A stretch of 64,000 bases of DNA, from NCBI GenBank assembly GCA_003184365.1, contig NKYR01000032.1, positions 62,001-126,000 on the forward strand. The letters run 5' to 3'. The notes under the pieces were generated by a model. The model ran no database searches, was not told where the DNA came from, and worked only from the letters and a program-made list of their open reading frames with translations. Made by a program: the position numbers and the translations under genes. Source of the stretch: Evernia prunastri (Eukaryota; Ascomycota; Lecanoromycetes; Lecanorales; Parmeliaceae). Numbering within the stretch: position 1 is the first letter of the stretch; each line of letters begins with the position of its first letter. This document shows, piece after piece, positions 1 through 13,000 of this stretch.

Positions 1-1194
1 GCCAAGCCACACTTGGTGTCAGTGATGAAGGTCCAAACTGAGCGATCTCCTTATGGTCGCGAGATGAGCCGATCACGACCCCCTAATAGCTAAGTTTCAG
101 GCCTCCAGGTTCTGGAGTTCATTTTGTTTTCCACAGCCACAGCTATGGCTTGAACGGCTGTCATGAAGCTTATCCTTATCCTCGCACTCTGAGGACCGGT
201 ACATTGCTTAGCACATACCATAGCAAGGTCGTCCAATGCCAGCGCGACCCATGTTATATGAAAGAGCAGGCATAGCATGCTGATGGTCTGGAATCCACTT
301 TGACAACCTGGCTTCAATTTCCTCTCACGAAGAGTAAGTCCCATCAAGTCACCATACTATGAACTAGCATTCTCCGGCTCCCAAACTCGGGTCAACGGAG
401 TATCGATTGCTCGAGCTCACATTTCGAACAACAGCCTCCCGTAAAAAGCCCAACAAGGAGCTAGGGGGAAATATCTCCACGAGTACTGCCGGTTATGCCG
501 GATGCAAGATGAGGAGAAAGCCTTCTTTTGACTAAAACTTCGGCTGATTTCGACATCTCCTGTACTCTAGCTCCCCCCTCGACCTGGGCGCGTCTCTCCC
601 CTGCCTGCGCACACGTTCATTCGGCCTTTAAGTGAGAGGCGAAAACTAATGGATATATATCCCGTCCGCTCATTCGCTTTTACAGTTTGTATCACGATAG
701 AAATGTTAAATCATATGCGCAGCGGCGTATTAACGTAATGTATACTCTAACCACGGCTCACGAGGATTTCGGGGGTTGGTTTCAGGGAGCGGGCCACCCC
801 CGAGGAGATTGATTTCAGGGTCTCTCAAAGGTGCAAAAATCTTCAACTCAATGTTCGTTGGTTTTAAAGAATAATAGCATCCAAAAAGTAATCGAAAAGT
901 AGAACGTCAACTTACTTATTGAAAGTGCAAGAAAGAGTCGTCTATCATTTTGATGGGGATCTTCCGGGGATCTAGATCCGCTATTCGGGCGCTAAATTAT
1001 AAAAGGCACCTCACTGATATATTACAAAAACGTGACACAAGTGTATCATCTCGACAAATGATCTGGAGGAAATAATCTTGTGAGTAATTTCAATTTTCAC
1101 TGATTCGAACAAGTCCCCTGGCAACGGCTCTCCTTCAAATGCTCTCATTGTAGCGTCCTAAGGCAAGTGCCCGGCTACACAACCATTCGCAGAA
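1..1194. other. Intergenic stretch, no gene seen
   Basis: No reading frame here has convincing protein character. The only ORF of any size (90-347, minus) has no recognisable motif. The last few hundred bases are presumably the promoter and 5' leader of the EXPERA gene that starts at 1195. Confidence 0.6.
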
Positions 1195-1996
1195 ATGGAG
1201 ACCCATTCTGCCCCCTCCACCCTGGTAATTGATCGTACAACCATTCTCTCCCTCTTCGCAACCCTCTGTGTCCTCATTACAGCATATGCCGCGTCTCTCC
1301 GCGTTCTCCATATTTCTACGCCCACCAAGCTCCGCATCTTCTTCATCTGGCACCTTTTCGACTCCTTGATCCACTTCACCTTCGAGGGCTCCTTTCTCTA
1401 CAATTGCTTCTTCACCTACACATCAGTCCCACATTCGAGCGACTATCCACATCCTGCGAGCTTGACATCTACGGGCGTGTACTTCATGGGCTACGCAGAT
1501 CGATTATATGGAAGCCAGTATGGTACAAGTCCTACGGCAAAGCTGTGGCAGGAGTATGCAAAAGCGGATAAGAGGTGGGGAGGAGCAGATTTGACAGTCA
1601 TTAGCCTCGAGCTGTTGACGGTTTTTGGTGCTGGACCATTGGCTGCGTATATTTGCGAGCTCATAAGACGGAGGGACAATGGAGGGAAGTTGTGGTTTTG
1701 GGCGACTTTGCTAGCTACCGGAGAACTCTATGGTGGTATGTTCTCGGCCTTGTAAGCAGGGTAGCAAGAATTAGCTGACGACTTTAGGCTTCATGACTTT
1801 CGCGCCGGAATGGCTATCTGGAAGCCCCAATCTGGACACCAGTAACTTCATGTACCTCTGGATTTACCTGGCCTTCTTCAACACACTCTGGGTGTGGTTG
1901 CCTTTTTGGATCTTGTACGAGGCATACAATAACATCAGCTTGGCGTTTGCTAGGGCCAGTGGTGCTGTTGGGGTTGAGACTAGGAAAAATGCATAG
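1195..1996 (+). CDS. Emopamil-binding protein family (EXPERA domain) membrane protein
   Basis: Two exons, 1195-1735 and 1788-1996, with a 52-bp intron (GTATGT donor, branch-like GCTGAC, TTTAG acceptor), give 249 aa. The protein is a four-helix membrane protein of the EBP/EXPERA family, whose founder isomerises sterol delta-8 to delta-7 double bonds in the ER. The family's signature residues are visible: LIHFTFEG supplies H60 and E64, the segment after WQEYAKADKRWGGADLT carries E139, and FFNTLWVWLPFW supplies N212 and W215, equivalent to the ligand-pocket residues of human EBP. Length fits the family (about 230 aa). The conserved pocket makes isomerase or sterol-binding activity possible, but fungi make ergosterol with the unrelated ERG2, so the true substrate is open. 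The start codon is the first ATG before the first hydrophobic helix. Confidence 0.9.
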
Positions 1997-4900
1997 CAGT
2001 GTCGCAGAGAGCATAGCCAGACTGACATAAAAGCCTTAAAGTCGCTTCGACAGGCTGAATGAGGGACGCCAGTAAGCCAGCTACATCTGTTCGGATGAAC
2101 GCATCCCGTCCACAGCAGCACAACATACTATCATCCCTCACGTCCATAAACTACTGAGCTGCAGAACTAACGGCTAGGTCCAAGCTATCAGTTGAACAGT
2201 ACTCTTTGAATTTGTTGGCCAGACACTGGACCTGGCCAAGCTCGTGTCCCCTATCGACATCGGCGAACGTTGCATTCGAAGAAATTCAGGTTCACGAAGC
2301 TCTATATGGTGGCTCGGGTGGATAGATTCCGGCAAGTGGTGCGTGCACTCGAGACCACCACAAGCCTTGCCCGAAGCAGCTACAAATCAAGCTTGGCATT
2401 CACTAAAGAATATGCTTTTCATGATTTTTTGGTCACCATCCTACTGTCAACACAGGTTTAAGCAGAAAGGTTCAGATAAGCAGCAATCTAGACATGGGTG
2501 CAGAGATCGTCTCAAATGTACAATCGAGTGTTCACTGGGCGATGCCTGCGCTGGAATCCAAGAGTATCAGCCCCACTTTGGTCTGGTATGGCCATATCCA
2601 TATCCGACTCTTCCCACATGACAAACTTGGACAATGTATGAAGAAGTATGTAAAGGAAGGCTTTCAGACACCTAAACATCATATGCAGCCATCTGAGGAC
2701 GGAATCCTTCTGCGTCCGAAACGAAGCGGCACAAGGCGCTGGTAACAGGATCTCGACCAGCATCTATAATGATGACGCTCATGTGAGGGCTACTATGTCG
2801 GTGGTTGAGAGGTCCGTGGCCGTTGTCTTCAGGAAACCATTCCAGACCAATTTTGGAGAACATAAAGAAAGACTTGGTGAGCGTAGTTATGAACGTGAAT
2901 TTTCGAGCTTGCTTTGATTTCGAGCTCCGCAACCCTGCGATCTTTCATTGTAAGACTACCCGAAAGAATTGATGGGATTGTTTTAATGGCGAAGAATTTC
3001 GAGCAAGGTTGATTTGACTTTGCTCTTTGGCGCAAGTCAGTCGTCGGTACGCAATTAACCGTGTCTACCGAGTATGCATATGCTTGTGTTGTCTTTATTT
3101 CTCCTCACAAGAATTCTGGGATTAGACTTTGGAAGAGAAAGTAAAAAGACAACTCTGAAAAGGCACCAGCCGAGCACTTGAATCGCATGCCGATAAGTAC
3201 GGAATGATCCAAGTAGTCATTTTTCTATTTAACAGTTTTCTTTGGGTCTCGCAATAGGGTGTCTTGGATTCGCGATGCGATGCCCCCCGGAGAGCCACGA
3301 CTTGGTCTCTGATTGCAGAATAAAGGCTATGAATACCACTGCTGGCCCTTTGTAGGGACCACGAAACGCGGACAACACCGTCCAGCAGATATAGGAGGAC
3401 GGATATACGCCTCGATCCGTTGCCGCGCAAGAGGCCAGTCTGATCAGATTCAAGATAATGTTCTCAAGTCCAAAGGTAAGAGGCCGCGTGATCCGTTTTA
3501 GCGAAGCGTCTATGAAGCAGTCTTTCCACTTCCGCACTCCTCACTTCAAATGAACTGGGACACTATACACTAGTCTCCCAAAACAGAAGGACAAGGGTTA
3601 TATTCGACTGCACCTCATGGCACCAATGATACAGCGGCGCTTTCCTCTAACCCATTTTCGATGCACCTACCAACGACAACATGCTTAATCTATCATTGGG
3701 CAATGATTTATCACCATGATTTATCGCAACGTCATTGCTGATTGCTCGAATCCAGCGCTCAAGTTCCGTTCTATTGGTCACGATACCGTCAGCCAAATGA
3801 CTCAATAATGACCACGCTTTTATGGAAGTCATTGACTCTTTTTTTTTTGCAATTGAAGCGCTCAATCATTTTGATGTCCTCGCAAACCCCGGTGAGGTGG
3901 TGAAGGATATATTTTCTTACTGAAAGTACGAGTCAGGTCTAATAGGGCGTTTCATTTTCCCTACAACAGGAACAACCTCTAGCGATGATGTCAAAGCTGC
4001 CTGCTGGCCACAACTCCAGCCACCCATGATGGAGACGCCAGCAAGGCAAAGCTGACTTCAAGCAAGCTATCTTTCGGTACCCCACTTACCCGACAAGGAA
4101 CCCTGACTGCCCAGAACCAAACAGGATTCTGCTCTTTTACTGACTTATGAAGGCTCTCAAATGCGACTGATTGCAACCGAATTTTCAGAGGGGTTCTTCT
4201 TATTCGTCAGAAATAGGTAGTCACCTACATGGTTCGTAATTTATATATCTTACAGTATCATTACGCTGTAATGTGCGGGGTACTCTGGTATGTTACTGGA
4301 ATCGTGCCACCCGATTAGCTCCGGAACAAGTACCCCCGTACCTTATTTCAACAGCCAGGTCGCTAAGGCGGTAAACATTTCATCCTTTTCATCTTCTCCG
4401 AAATTCACCCTCATCCTAGCCATACACCTTCCTTCCATGCATTACATTACAATACACTGTACGGAGTAACATTCCAGATTCTTCCAGCCTGTGTTACCTG
4501 GTGGACTTTTGTATCTAAAGCTTCACATGCATCGCTGGAGCTGATTGACTGTCGAATCACCAACAACCTTTCTCGATGATTTGATTAGACGCTTTACAGT
4601 CACAGCATCTATGTGCGGGGTCAGCCAATGAATGTATCGCTTTCATGTCCATGAAAAAATCCTTTTTAGCCCTGCCAGTTCCTCACGCGCGCATGATAGG
4701 GGGAACTCAACTGACACGTACCCCACATTAAAAGCCTCACAGCTCTGACACAAATTTCAAAACTGCGGGGATGAACGCCTCACAGGCAGGCCGCAGAGGC
4801 TTCGCTCATATCCCCGGACAAACATATCCATCCTCGAGTACGTACAGTATCGTACCTTTTCATCGGCTATCTACAATGACTAGCAGGCGCTGAGGTCCAA

Positions 4901-5936
4901 GCCCTCTTACCTAGTAGATCTCACAAGATTTCTGCATCTAGTTAAAGCGACGATATCTTGTGTCACCATGCATATCAGCTTGGCTAAAAATATGGATAAA
5001 CAGGCGAGGACCAGTTCTATCATGGCACCAAACCCGATATCGCGTCCTCGGTCAAATACTCAGGGGATCGGCGGTCACATTCGAGGAAGATTTGGAGAAT
5101 TTGTTGAGCTGGGTCTCGAAGTAGAAACTGATTCTGAAAGTGCCTTTTGGCAACCATGTACGAGGAATCGCTGATTTTGGAAAGACCGAGGTTCAGAGTA
5201 AGAGCTCAATGACCAGCATTCCAAAGGCTTTGCTCAAGAACATGCCGGTGTAGGAAGGGGAAAAAGACAGAGGAATGAGCTTGGTGGAGGATGATCGACC
5301 TCCCCGTACCCGCCCGAGGGCCCGCATTGTCTGAAACGGAAGCGGTATCAGGACAGTATGCACGAAGTGCGCTACTATATATAGCGTGGGGACCTGCATG
5401 GTCGATCGACGGTTCAAATTGGAACCCTGGACGACCTGGGTTTCGCATATGCATGACGCTACTGCGCTCTTTCGCGATTTCAAGTCTGCCTTCTGTACAA
5501 GAGCAAAGTCAGAAACTACCACGGTTGTCGTATAGTTGCAAATGCCGCAAGACCAGGAGAAAACATGAATGAACCACTCGGGGTAGCTATTACATCATAC
5601 CAATGGAGCCAGCACATGTCAAAACTGTAGGAAATCGCTCAAAGCTCAATGACTCGAGCGCAAGCTGCACTCTCCTCCAGCCCGCCAATGGAGAAGGTTC
5701 ATGGCAGACGTTGCTGATCCTGGTCGTTGATGTCACAGATGGCTGGCTATGGGACAGACGATCTGAAGACTGAAGCCGACCACCCGTGTGAAAATGTCTA
5801 TAAAGGTTTGTGAATTCCTACCCTATTATCAATCTGAACAACAGCAATCCATTTCTACTTCGCTTCCACTTCAAATAAATCGTAACTCACTCACAAACAC
5901 CAAAAATCCAAAAAGCATCGCTCCAAATCATCCACA
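1997..5936. other. Long intergenic stretch, nothing convincing
   Basis: About 3.9 kb with only short, overlapping, motif-free ORFs on both strands (for example 2244-2621 plus and 3229-3537 minus). I could not assemble any of them by splicing into a recognisable protein and saw no transposon domain. The last 200 bp are the hydrophobin promoter. Confidence 0.5.
5799..5804 (+). promoter_or_regulatory. TATA box of the hydrophobin gene
   Basis: A perfect TATAAA lies 138 bp upstream of the hydrophobin ATG. It is followed by a pyrimidine- and CAA-rich leader with repeated CACAAAC/CCAAAAA motifs, typical of strongly expressed fungal secreted-protein genes. The assignment rests on the motif and its distance only. 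Confidence 0.5.
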
Positions 5937-6396
5937 ATGCACTTCTCCACCATCATCGCCACCGTCCTCTTCGGTGCCTCCACCATGGCCTTCCCAGCCG
6001 TGAAGCGCGCACCTCTCTGCCTCGGCCTCGAGAGCAGCCCTCAATGCTGTGCCGTGAACGCCCTCAACGCCGCTGACCTCAACTGCGCTCCCCGTATGTC
6101 TTGCTCGTCTCCGCCACCTCTACCCGTCCTTCTCTACGTAACTTTATTTTTTGCGCATCTCCCCTTTTTTGTCCCGAGAAAGCGGTCAGCTAATTTGAGG
6201 TTTCGATTCATAGCTCCGATGCTCCCTTCGAACATCACGTCTTTCGAGGCCATCTGCGCTTCTATCGGACAGCAGGCTCAGTGCTGCTTACTGCCCGTCG
6301 TGAGTCCCCTCTGCTGAACGGGCATTTGCTGTCGTGCTACGCTAACCATCGACGTAGTTGGGCCAAGCACTCGTTTGCGATGCCCCTCCTTCTTGA
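5937..6396 (+). CDS. Class II hydrophobin
   Basis: Three exons (5937-6093, 6214-6299, 6358-6396) encode a 93-aa secreted protein. Introns have GTATGT and GTGAGT donors, CTAAT/CTAAC branch sites and TAG acceptors. All eight hydrophobin cysteines are present in the diagnostic order: C28, C37-C38, C50, C67, C76-C77, C88. The CCAVN and QCCLLPVLGQALVC blocks match class II (HFB/cerato-ulmin type) spacing. An N-terminal signal peptide (about residues 1-18) precedes a dibasic KR at 23-24 that could be a Kex2 site. Class II hydrophobins assemble into soluble amphipathic films at air-water interfaces and on aerial hyphae or spores. Intron positions between C50 and C67 and just before C88 fit the family. 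A TATAAA lies upstream. The assignment is firm; the biological stage of expression is not visible. Confidence 0.96.
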
Positions 6397-7397
6397 GTGC
6401 GGATGGTTGCTCTCGTGTGGCTGAACGTCCATTCTCTGGCCAGTCCGACCTGAATGTATTCATCAATTGAATCGCTCACCGAACTTAATCGACCGGGTTT
6501 GATTGGTATATATGTTTCGTGTTCAAAAAAAGATGGATTCTCCAGCCGCACGAGTAATGTTTTCAGACTAGACGGAGAAATGTTTTGGAAACGCTGCTTT
6601 GTTTGTAAAAAGTAGGGGATTGTGTGTTGCACAAGGTAGTGTTGATGTATTTATTGAGAATTTGTTCCATAGCACACTCATTTAACCACAACTACAATTG
6701 ACTATTCCTACTACCAATTATCGAGACTCTTGAGCACTCCAAGAGAACCAAAAAAAAGTGTGCAGCTCCAAGAAGAGTGCGAGTTCGAAATTTCTGCCGA
6801 TATAATTCTCAAGGTCTGCAAAGCGACCTTTTGCCAAACCGTCTCCTCATCAAACAACGAAACCTCACAACTCAAACTATAACCGATCTTCGACAAGGGT
6901 AAGATACCTACCTTGTGCCTACCCAGTCTGTGCCTACTGTACGTACCAATCTCCCACAGCAGGTCGGCCCCTGAAAGCAGCGGCACATTTCTTGAGTGTT
7001 ACTCATGAGAACGAGAAGAGTCAGTAGCGAATACAATCTCTTCCTCCAAAGATCAGCTGTAGAGTAGATAAATGCGGCCTTCCTTCGTACAAATTGTAAT
7101 TGTATTTCCTTCCGGGACGAAGCACTGTTTTCAATAAGTCACATGCCGCCACAGTGTCTGCTGTGTCGCTTGGAGTCGGTCCGATAATATTCTTGCATCG
7201 CGTTCTACCTCTTGCGTCCTATGCAGCTCCTGAAGGGTCTTCTGGCTCCGAGTCATGCTTCTCGAAACCTTTCACATCGGGACATACTCGCAGTGCTGCT
7301 CTCTACTTGGTGCTTTGACGTGGAGCGATGGAATGCAATCTTTCAGTAATGTTTTATGCTACGCTTGATTCTTGGTCAGACGCTATGCTTCCATAAC
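6397..7397. other. Intergenic: hydrophobin 3' region and downstream flank of MTHFR
   Basis: No convincing gene. The hydrophobin (plus) and MTHFR (minus) converge here, so this kilobase holds both 3' untranslated regions and terminators. Short ORFs at 6711-6986 (minus) and 7100-7318 (plus) have no motif. Confidence 0.5.
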
Positions 7398-9390
7398 CTA
7401 CGCCTCCATCAGCACCTCCCACAGTCTCTCCCCTTCCCGATAACCATGCCCAATCACATTGACCAGCCACACGTCCTTCCTGATCCTCCTCAAGAAATCT
7501 CTACTCTGCCTCGCTTTCTCCACCCTATCCCTCCTCGCCGCTTCACCCACACACCTCGCCCACTCGTCCCAAATCCCAAATGCCTCTTCCACCCAAGCCC
7601 TGAAGCTAACCTCCTCCACCATCGTCGCGGTTGCTATTTCCTTGCCGGCAAAGCTGCCCCACGTTACTGCGTGCACCGCATCGCTGCTCTCGCTGCTCTG
7701 AAAGGCACCTGCAGCGTTGCCAGCGTAGTAGCTTATCTCGCCTTCCCTACGGAGGCGATCAAGGTGTGGTCGGAGTGTGGTGTTGAAGGTAGAAGCGGGA
7801 ACGAAGAACTCGACGAAAGCTTTTTGGAAGACGAACCCGCCCGGTGGGCCCCAGCCATGGACGGAATGAGTTGAGGGCAGACCGTCCACGGCGGGCTGGG
7901 AGGCGATAGTCCAGTAGCCCTTTCTCCGAGTCAACTGGGTGAGTTCGGACGTGATCAAAGCGGTCTCGGGGGAAAGGGTTGCGGATTCAGACCATGGGAG
8001 CTGCTTTGGGTTTTGCCCTGCCAGGTGGGATATGAAGAGTTGTGCAATTTCTTCTGGACTACTTGGTGTGTTCCAGAGGGAAAGAGCTTGGGCGGGGGAG
8101 ACTGTCAGAGACGTTGGGGAGTAGGTCAAGGGTGGGTTGAATGCGGGGGAGCGTGCGTCACCGAAGCGCCCGTTAGGATAGTCATCCCAGGTAGCCTCAC
8201 GTGATAGAGGGTTACTGTTTGGTGGCATGATCCTATTCGGGGAGGATGAGCGGTGGGAATTAGTCGTCAGCTGGGCAGCCGCGGAGGACGAAGTGGAAGA
8301 GAGAGCACGGTGGTGGTCGGCGTCGCCGTTGACGAGACTGGGAACGTCGTCAATTGCGGAAATGCCACTGTCGTCAGGGTCAGGTGGTATGAGGTTGCAG
8401 CGTTCAAGTAGCGAGCTAACGGCTTTTTCCAGATTCAGAGTGTAAAAATGGAATCCCCTCGGTCCTTTAGCTTTCACGTCCCTGATGCTTTCCACAATAT
8501 GGTAGAGCGCCTCCACGCCTACTTGCTTCACCGCCTCGTCATCCCCTTTGACGCTCTGTAGTTGGCGCAGCAATTCCGAAGGTACCTTTGCATGAGCAAG
8601 CTTCGTCGTCCTCATCAAGATCTCGTAGCTTTGCAATGGCAGCAAACCTGGGATGATTGGTATTTTGGCAAATGTTCCAGATTCATGCTCCCTGAGCATT
8701 TTCTCATACTTCAAGTAGGCTTCAACGTCGTAGAACAACTGTGTCATGATGAAGTCCGCTCCTGCTTTGGTTTTGTCTATCAGATATGGCAAATCGTGTA
8801 ATGGGTCCTGATCCGTAGGGTGCGACTGATCTGCATGGCCTTCTGGATACCCTGCAACACCTATACAAAAATAGTCGCCATGGACGAGTCGTATGTACCT
8901 GACCAGGTCGATTGCCCATGTAAAGTCCTTATTGCTATCGTCTTCATCCTTGCCGTCTTCCGTCTCATCCTCTAGCCTGTACTCTTCCTCCCTGGGCGGA
9001 TCCCCTCTCAACGCTAGTATATTCCGTACACCAAGCACTTTCGCCTCTTCCAGTGCCTCATCTATAACTTTGCGCTTCATGTTTGTGCACGTAAGATGTA
9101 GGCATGTTGTCAGGCCTAGCTGTCGTTGACATATTTCTGCGAGCTCAAGGGATCTCGAGGAAGTACAGCCGCCGGCACCCCATGTTACATTGACGAATAG
9201 CGGTCGAAGGGCATTGGACATTCGCTCCAGCCGGGTTTGCAGATTGGAAAATCCCTACTCAAGCTTAGCAAGATGCCTGAAGCAGTGGGTAGAAGTGGAC
9301 TACTATTTGGGTCTTTGGAGGGAAGAACTCAAGAGAAAAGTAGTTGGCATCATTTGGTAAAGCAGCAATCTTGTCAGTGATCTTCTCCAT
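7398..9390 (-). CDS. MET12: Methylenetetrahydrofolate reductase
   Basis: Two exons, 9390-9304 and 9254-7398, with a 49-bp intron (GTAGTC donor, TAG acceptor), give 647 aa. The enzyme reduces 5,10-methylene-THF to 5-methyl-THF for methionine synthesis. The N-terminal TIM-barrel catalytic domain (about residues 1-300) shows SLEFFPPKTQ, FVNVTWGAGG, CLHLTCTN, ILALRGDPP, GVAGYPEGH and AGADFIMTQLFYDV, the flavin- and folate-binding blocks of the family. A low-complexity linker follows. The eukaryotic C-terminal regulatory domain begins near ATWDDYPNGRFGDARSPAF and includes QPAVDGLPSTHSVHGWGPPGG and VTWG. The SLEFFPPKT opening and overall length look closer to yeast Met12 than Met13; that subfamily choice is inference. 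The start was chosen at MEKITDK because the first exon carries the conserved FFPPKT block and is in phase with exon 2. Confidence 0.95.
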
Positions 9391-10011
9391 TTTAGCGACA
9401 AGGGAGATCAAGGTCCTTCTTTGAGAAGGGCGGTGGTCGTAGAGCACAAGACTGATTTGTACCTCATGACATGAGAGAGGGTCTTGAAAGTCGCGGTACC
9501 TGAAAGGTAGCAGTAGGAGTAGGAAAATTTAGTGGGAGGGAAAAGTGGTTTGGGAAAGGGGAGGTATGGTTGTCAGACGGGTTGTCATTGAATGTCAACA
9601 GCAGCGCGGTTTACATTTAGGACCTTCACTCGGCTTTATGCGGGCAAATTTTTGGAAATGCGGAGAGGCAGATGAAGCTCTCATACCAACATCTCACGAT
9701 TGATTATGAGATTGGTGCTCTATTGATCGTAATTTGAAGATAGATACTTTCAAATATCTCAGGTAAGAGACAATTGTCAGCTTCTCACCACGAAAGAAGG
9801 AAGAAGTGCTTCTTGCTTGACTGGTCCATTACATACTCGTGTAATATGTATCATTACCTCGACACTACTTATAAATCTTCAACCATGCTATCATCGCTTC
9901 GTGCCCATGTACAGACGCCTCTATATGCATCTTTGTACCAGAGGTGCAAAACCATAAACGCCAAATTTATAGATGAACAGATGCATCTTCCTTCTTGTTC
10001 CCTACGTCCAC
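9391..10011. other. MTHFR promoter and CYK3 3' flank
   Basis: About 620 bp between the CYK3 stop and the MTHFR start, both genes being on the minus strand. No gene seen. It should hold the MTHFR promoter nearest 9391 and the CYK3 terminator nearest 10011. I found no clear TATA box or sulfur-regulator site. Confidence 0.55.
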
Positions 10012-13000
10012 TCAAATAGCCTCCCATTCTCCAAATACGCACCACCTTGCACTTCGATCGGCCAGTACAAGTCCTCGCCATGTTCCCCTTTCGCCAATCT
10101 TGATGATGGTCTCCCAAACGCCTCCATTGGCCGCCTCATCCGTGCTGACGCTGTTGTCGCTTTTCTTCATGAGCCTCAATATCTTTCCGCTTGGTGCTTG
10201 TATCGCGAGTTTCGCAGGCTTCTGCTGCTGGCTGGCATTACTGGAGTTGGATCCAGCTTGGGAGAAATAGTCGTTCGCCGATGTTGTGGTTGATATCATA
10301 CTCATTGCTGATGAAGGACGAGCGAAAGGGTTCGGAGACACCGATCGCGGTTCAGGCGAGTTGCAGCTCAAGAAAGACCGATGCTGGCGCACGGCGAAAA
10401 CAAAGGTGTTGTGTATCGCTAGACGTGCGCATTGAGGTTGAGCCACGTACAAATCATGACGCTGAGCGTGAGGCGTAGGATGGCGAAGAAGGAAGTCGTA
10501 AGGGGGATTGATGCCTGTGTGGACGATGGGCAACGAAAAGGCCAAAGGGTGAGGATTATCTTTGATAGAATGCATGAGGCCTCGCTTGCCGGCATAGACT
10601 TTCAGTGTACCATGGCCAACGTCACCAGGTACCAGCGCTTTGACCGTATACCGTTTCTGACCCTTCACCCATTCTGGTTGGGCAAGTGCGCGATTAGTGG
10701 TCGTGTCCCCACTTTCGAAAACATCCCCATCGGCATCACGAGCATACGAACAGGACTCGACTTCTGCGACACATTCGATGTCTGCCGGGACTGTGAACTG
10801 AATATGGACAAGCTCCAGATTTTCGATCCGAAGGAGGCTTGTATCATAGTCAATCATTTGGACGTTGTTTCGAAAGTATGCTGGGCATGCGCAGGGAAGA
10901 GCAAGAAGAATCTCTGGATCTATCGGCGGACATATGTGCTGCTGCTCGAAGTTCGATGGTATGTGTGTGTAGCAGATCTCCATTGGTCTTGCGAGAAAAA
11001 ATCCGTTTTCAGCAACCTGAGACCCAGTGCTTGAGTATCGACCGCGCTTAGGATTGGTTGGGCTCGCCAGCGAGCAGTCCATAATCCTCCAACAATCGTC
11101 CACGAGCACAGCGTTCCACCAATGATTTGGTATGGGATTGCTATCACAGTAGACGGTCTCGCTTGGGGACTTGAGGTAGCCCCTCACAATTTCTGCGTGT
11201 AAGCCCACTGACATGCACATCTCTGAGACCAGCACAGCGACCTCTTCCGAACAGCCTCTTCTCATCTGGATCACGCGTCTCGAGTCCACTTCTCCTTCGA
11301 AATCTTCTTCCCAAGCAACCTTCTCGCTCACCCAGGTAAAGACGGCCCTCAACCTCTGCACATCGCTTCGATACGGTCGACATACGTAGCCTTGAGCTAA
11401 ACTTGCTGGATTAGTCATTGGCGGCAAACTGTTCACGAATCGAGCACTCTTATCGACAAGCTGGAGGTTCACAGCTTGAAAGTCCGTAGGATATTGAATG
11501 GGCATCCCGTCTGCACCTTCATCTCCTTCGGCAACTTCTAAGAGGGAATCTACAGGTGCGACTACGGGGTAGTCCATCATCTGACATCTCTCGATCCGCT
11601 CGCTCCTTTCGTTTTGACTCAGCGAGTTCGATCGATTCACGTCTCGTCGGACTTGGACCCAATCAATATCGGTTTTAGAACCCCCGAGGCCCATGTCTCT
11701 TGTCGCGCTGCCTCCCGCGATAGCTGAAACTCCATTGGGTAGCAAGTTCTTCATAGGAGAGCGTGGAGTGTCGGGCTGACCGGCAGCTATACTGCTCCTC
11801 GCACTGGCTGCACCAGTCTTCGCAGACTCGACAAGCTTTTTGAAAAATCCACTCTTCTTTGATTTTGGTGTTGTCAACCCACCGAAGACGCCGCCAGAAT
11901 CTCCTACACTTTCCGAGTGATTCATTCCAGCGTTGGAACCTGGTATGGACTGATTGCTTGAATAGTGGCTAGGGGTTTGTGGCCTCGTGGCGCTTCCTCC
12001 GCCATTAAGACCTAGAAGAGCATTCTGTCGATTATCGACAACGCTAAGCGGTCTACTTTTACTAATGCTGCCCCACTTGCGACGTGCTAAGCTGCCCGCA
12101 CTTGTAGCACTGAAGCCCCCTGCAGAGTAGCCACTCATGATGCTTTGGCTTGTTCTTTGAGTGCTAGTTGTACCATTCGTTGCTACGCTCTGGACACCAC
12201 TCGAAGAATTTGTTGCGCTTGACTTTGTTGTAAAAGTCCGGTCCAACATACTCCGTCCTAGTTCATAGGCTGACTTCCGATTCTTTAGCCGATGACTAGA
12301 TTTGATGCTGCCAGACACAGGTTCTCTCATCCCTAACGACGACTGTGTCCGAGGCTGGTATGGGGAATTTTTCCGGGGTGGAGCCGGCGGTCGACCTGTG
12401 GGGTCCTCCGGGAGGAAGAGCTCGTCAGGAGGGCGGGGGCTGGTAGCCCCAGTACTGCGCAGGCGATTTTCGTCGCGTTCAATGTAGCCGTGTACCTGCG
12501 GTGGGCCTTCATCATAATTATGAATACCATATCGATCGTCAATCTCGTACTGATCTGTGTCTCTATGCGTATAGGTAATGCCCATGGCCGAACGTGGTCG
12601 ACCATGATTTCCGGCATTTGGATTAGTCCGAAGTTCTTCGAAAGCCTCAGGGGACCATGGATTCAGGGGGGCCTGTTCTAGCTCAGGGGAAGGGCAAGAA
12701 TTATTTCGTTGCATAGCCATATCATGTAGCGAAGACATGACATCATCCATAGCATCCCGCAGAGGCGATGGTGTATGTCCGTGGACACCAGGGGAAGGTG
12801 GTACTGGAGAAGGACCTCGCGACACAATAGGGTATCGGTCGTTCATGGATGGTGTTGGAGATGGGGAAGCTCGAGCGGGAGGTGCATTATATGGTACACG
12901 ATGAGGTGGAGGTGGAGGTGGTGGAGATGAGCTAGGTTCTTCTTCTTGGTCATGGAAATCGGGCGTAGGTGATGGCTGGTAGTGTATAGGAGGAGCTGGA

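Noticed and set aside
2244..2745. Overlapping plus ORFs of 63-125 codons
   Set aside because: No motif, three frames open to similar lengths, typical of non-coding DNA.
10432..11034. 200-codon plus ORF
   Set aside because: Antisense to the CYK3 C-terminal region, with no domain of its own.
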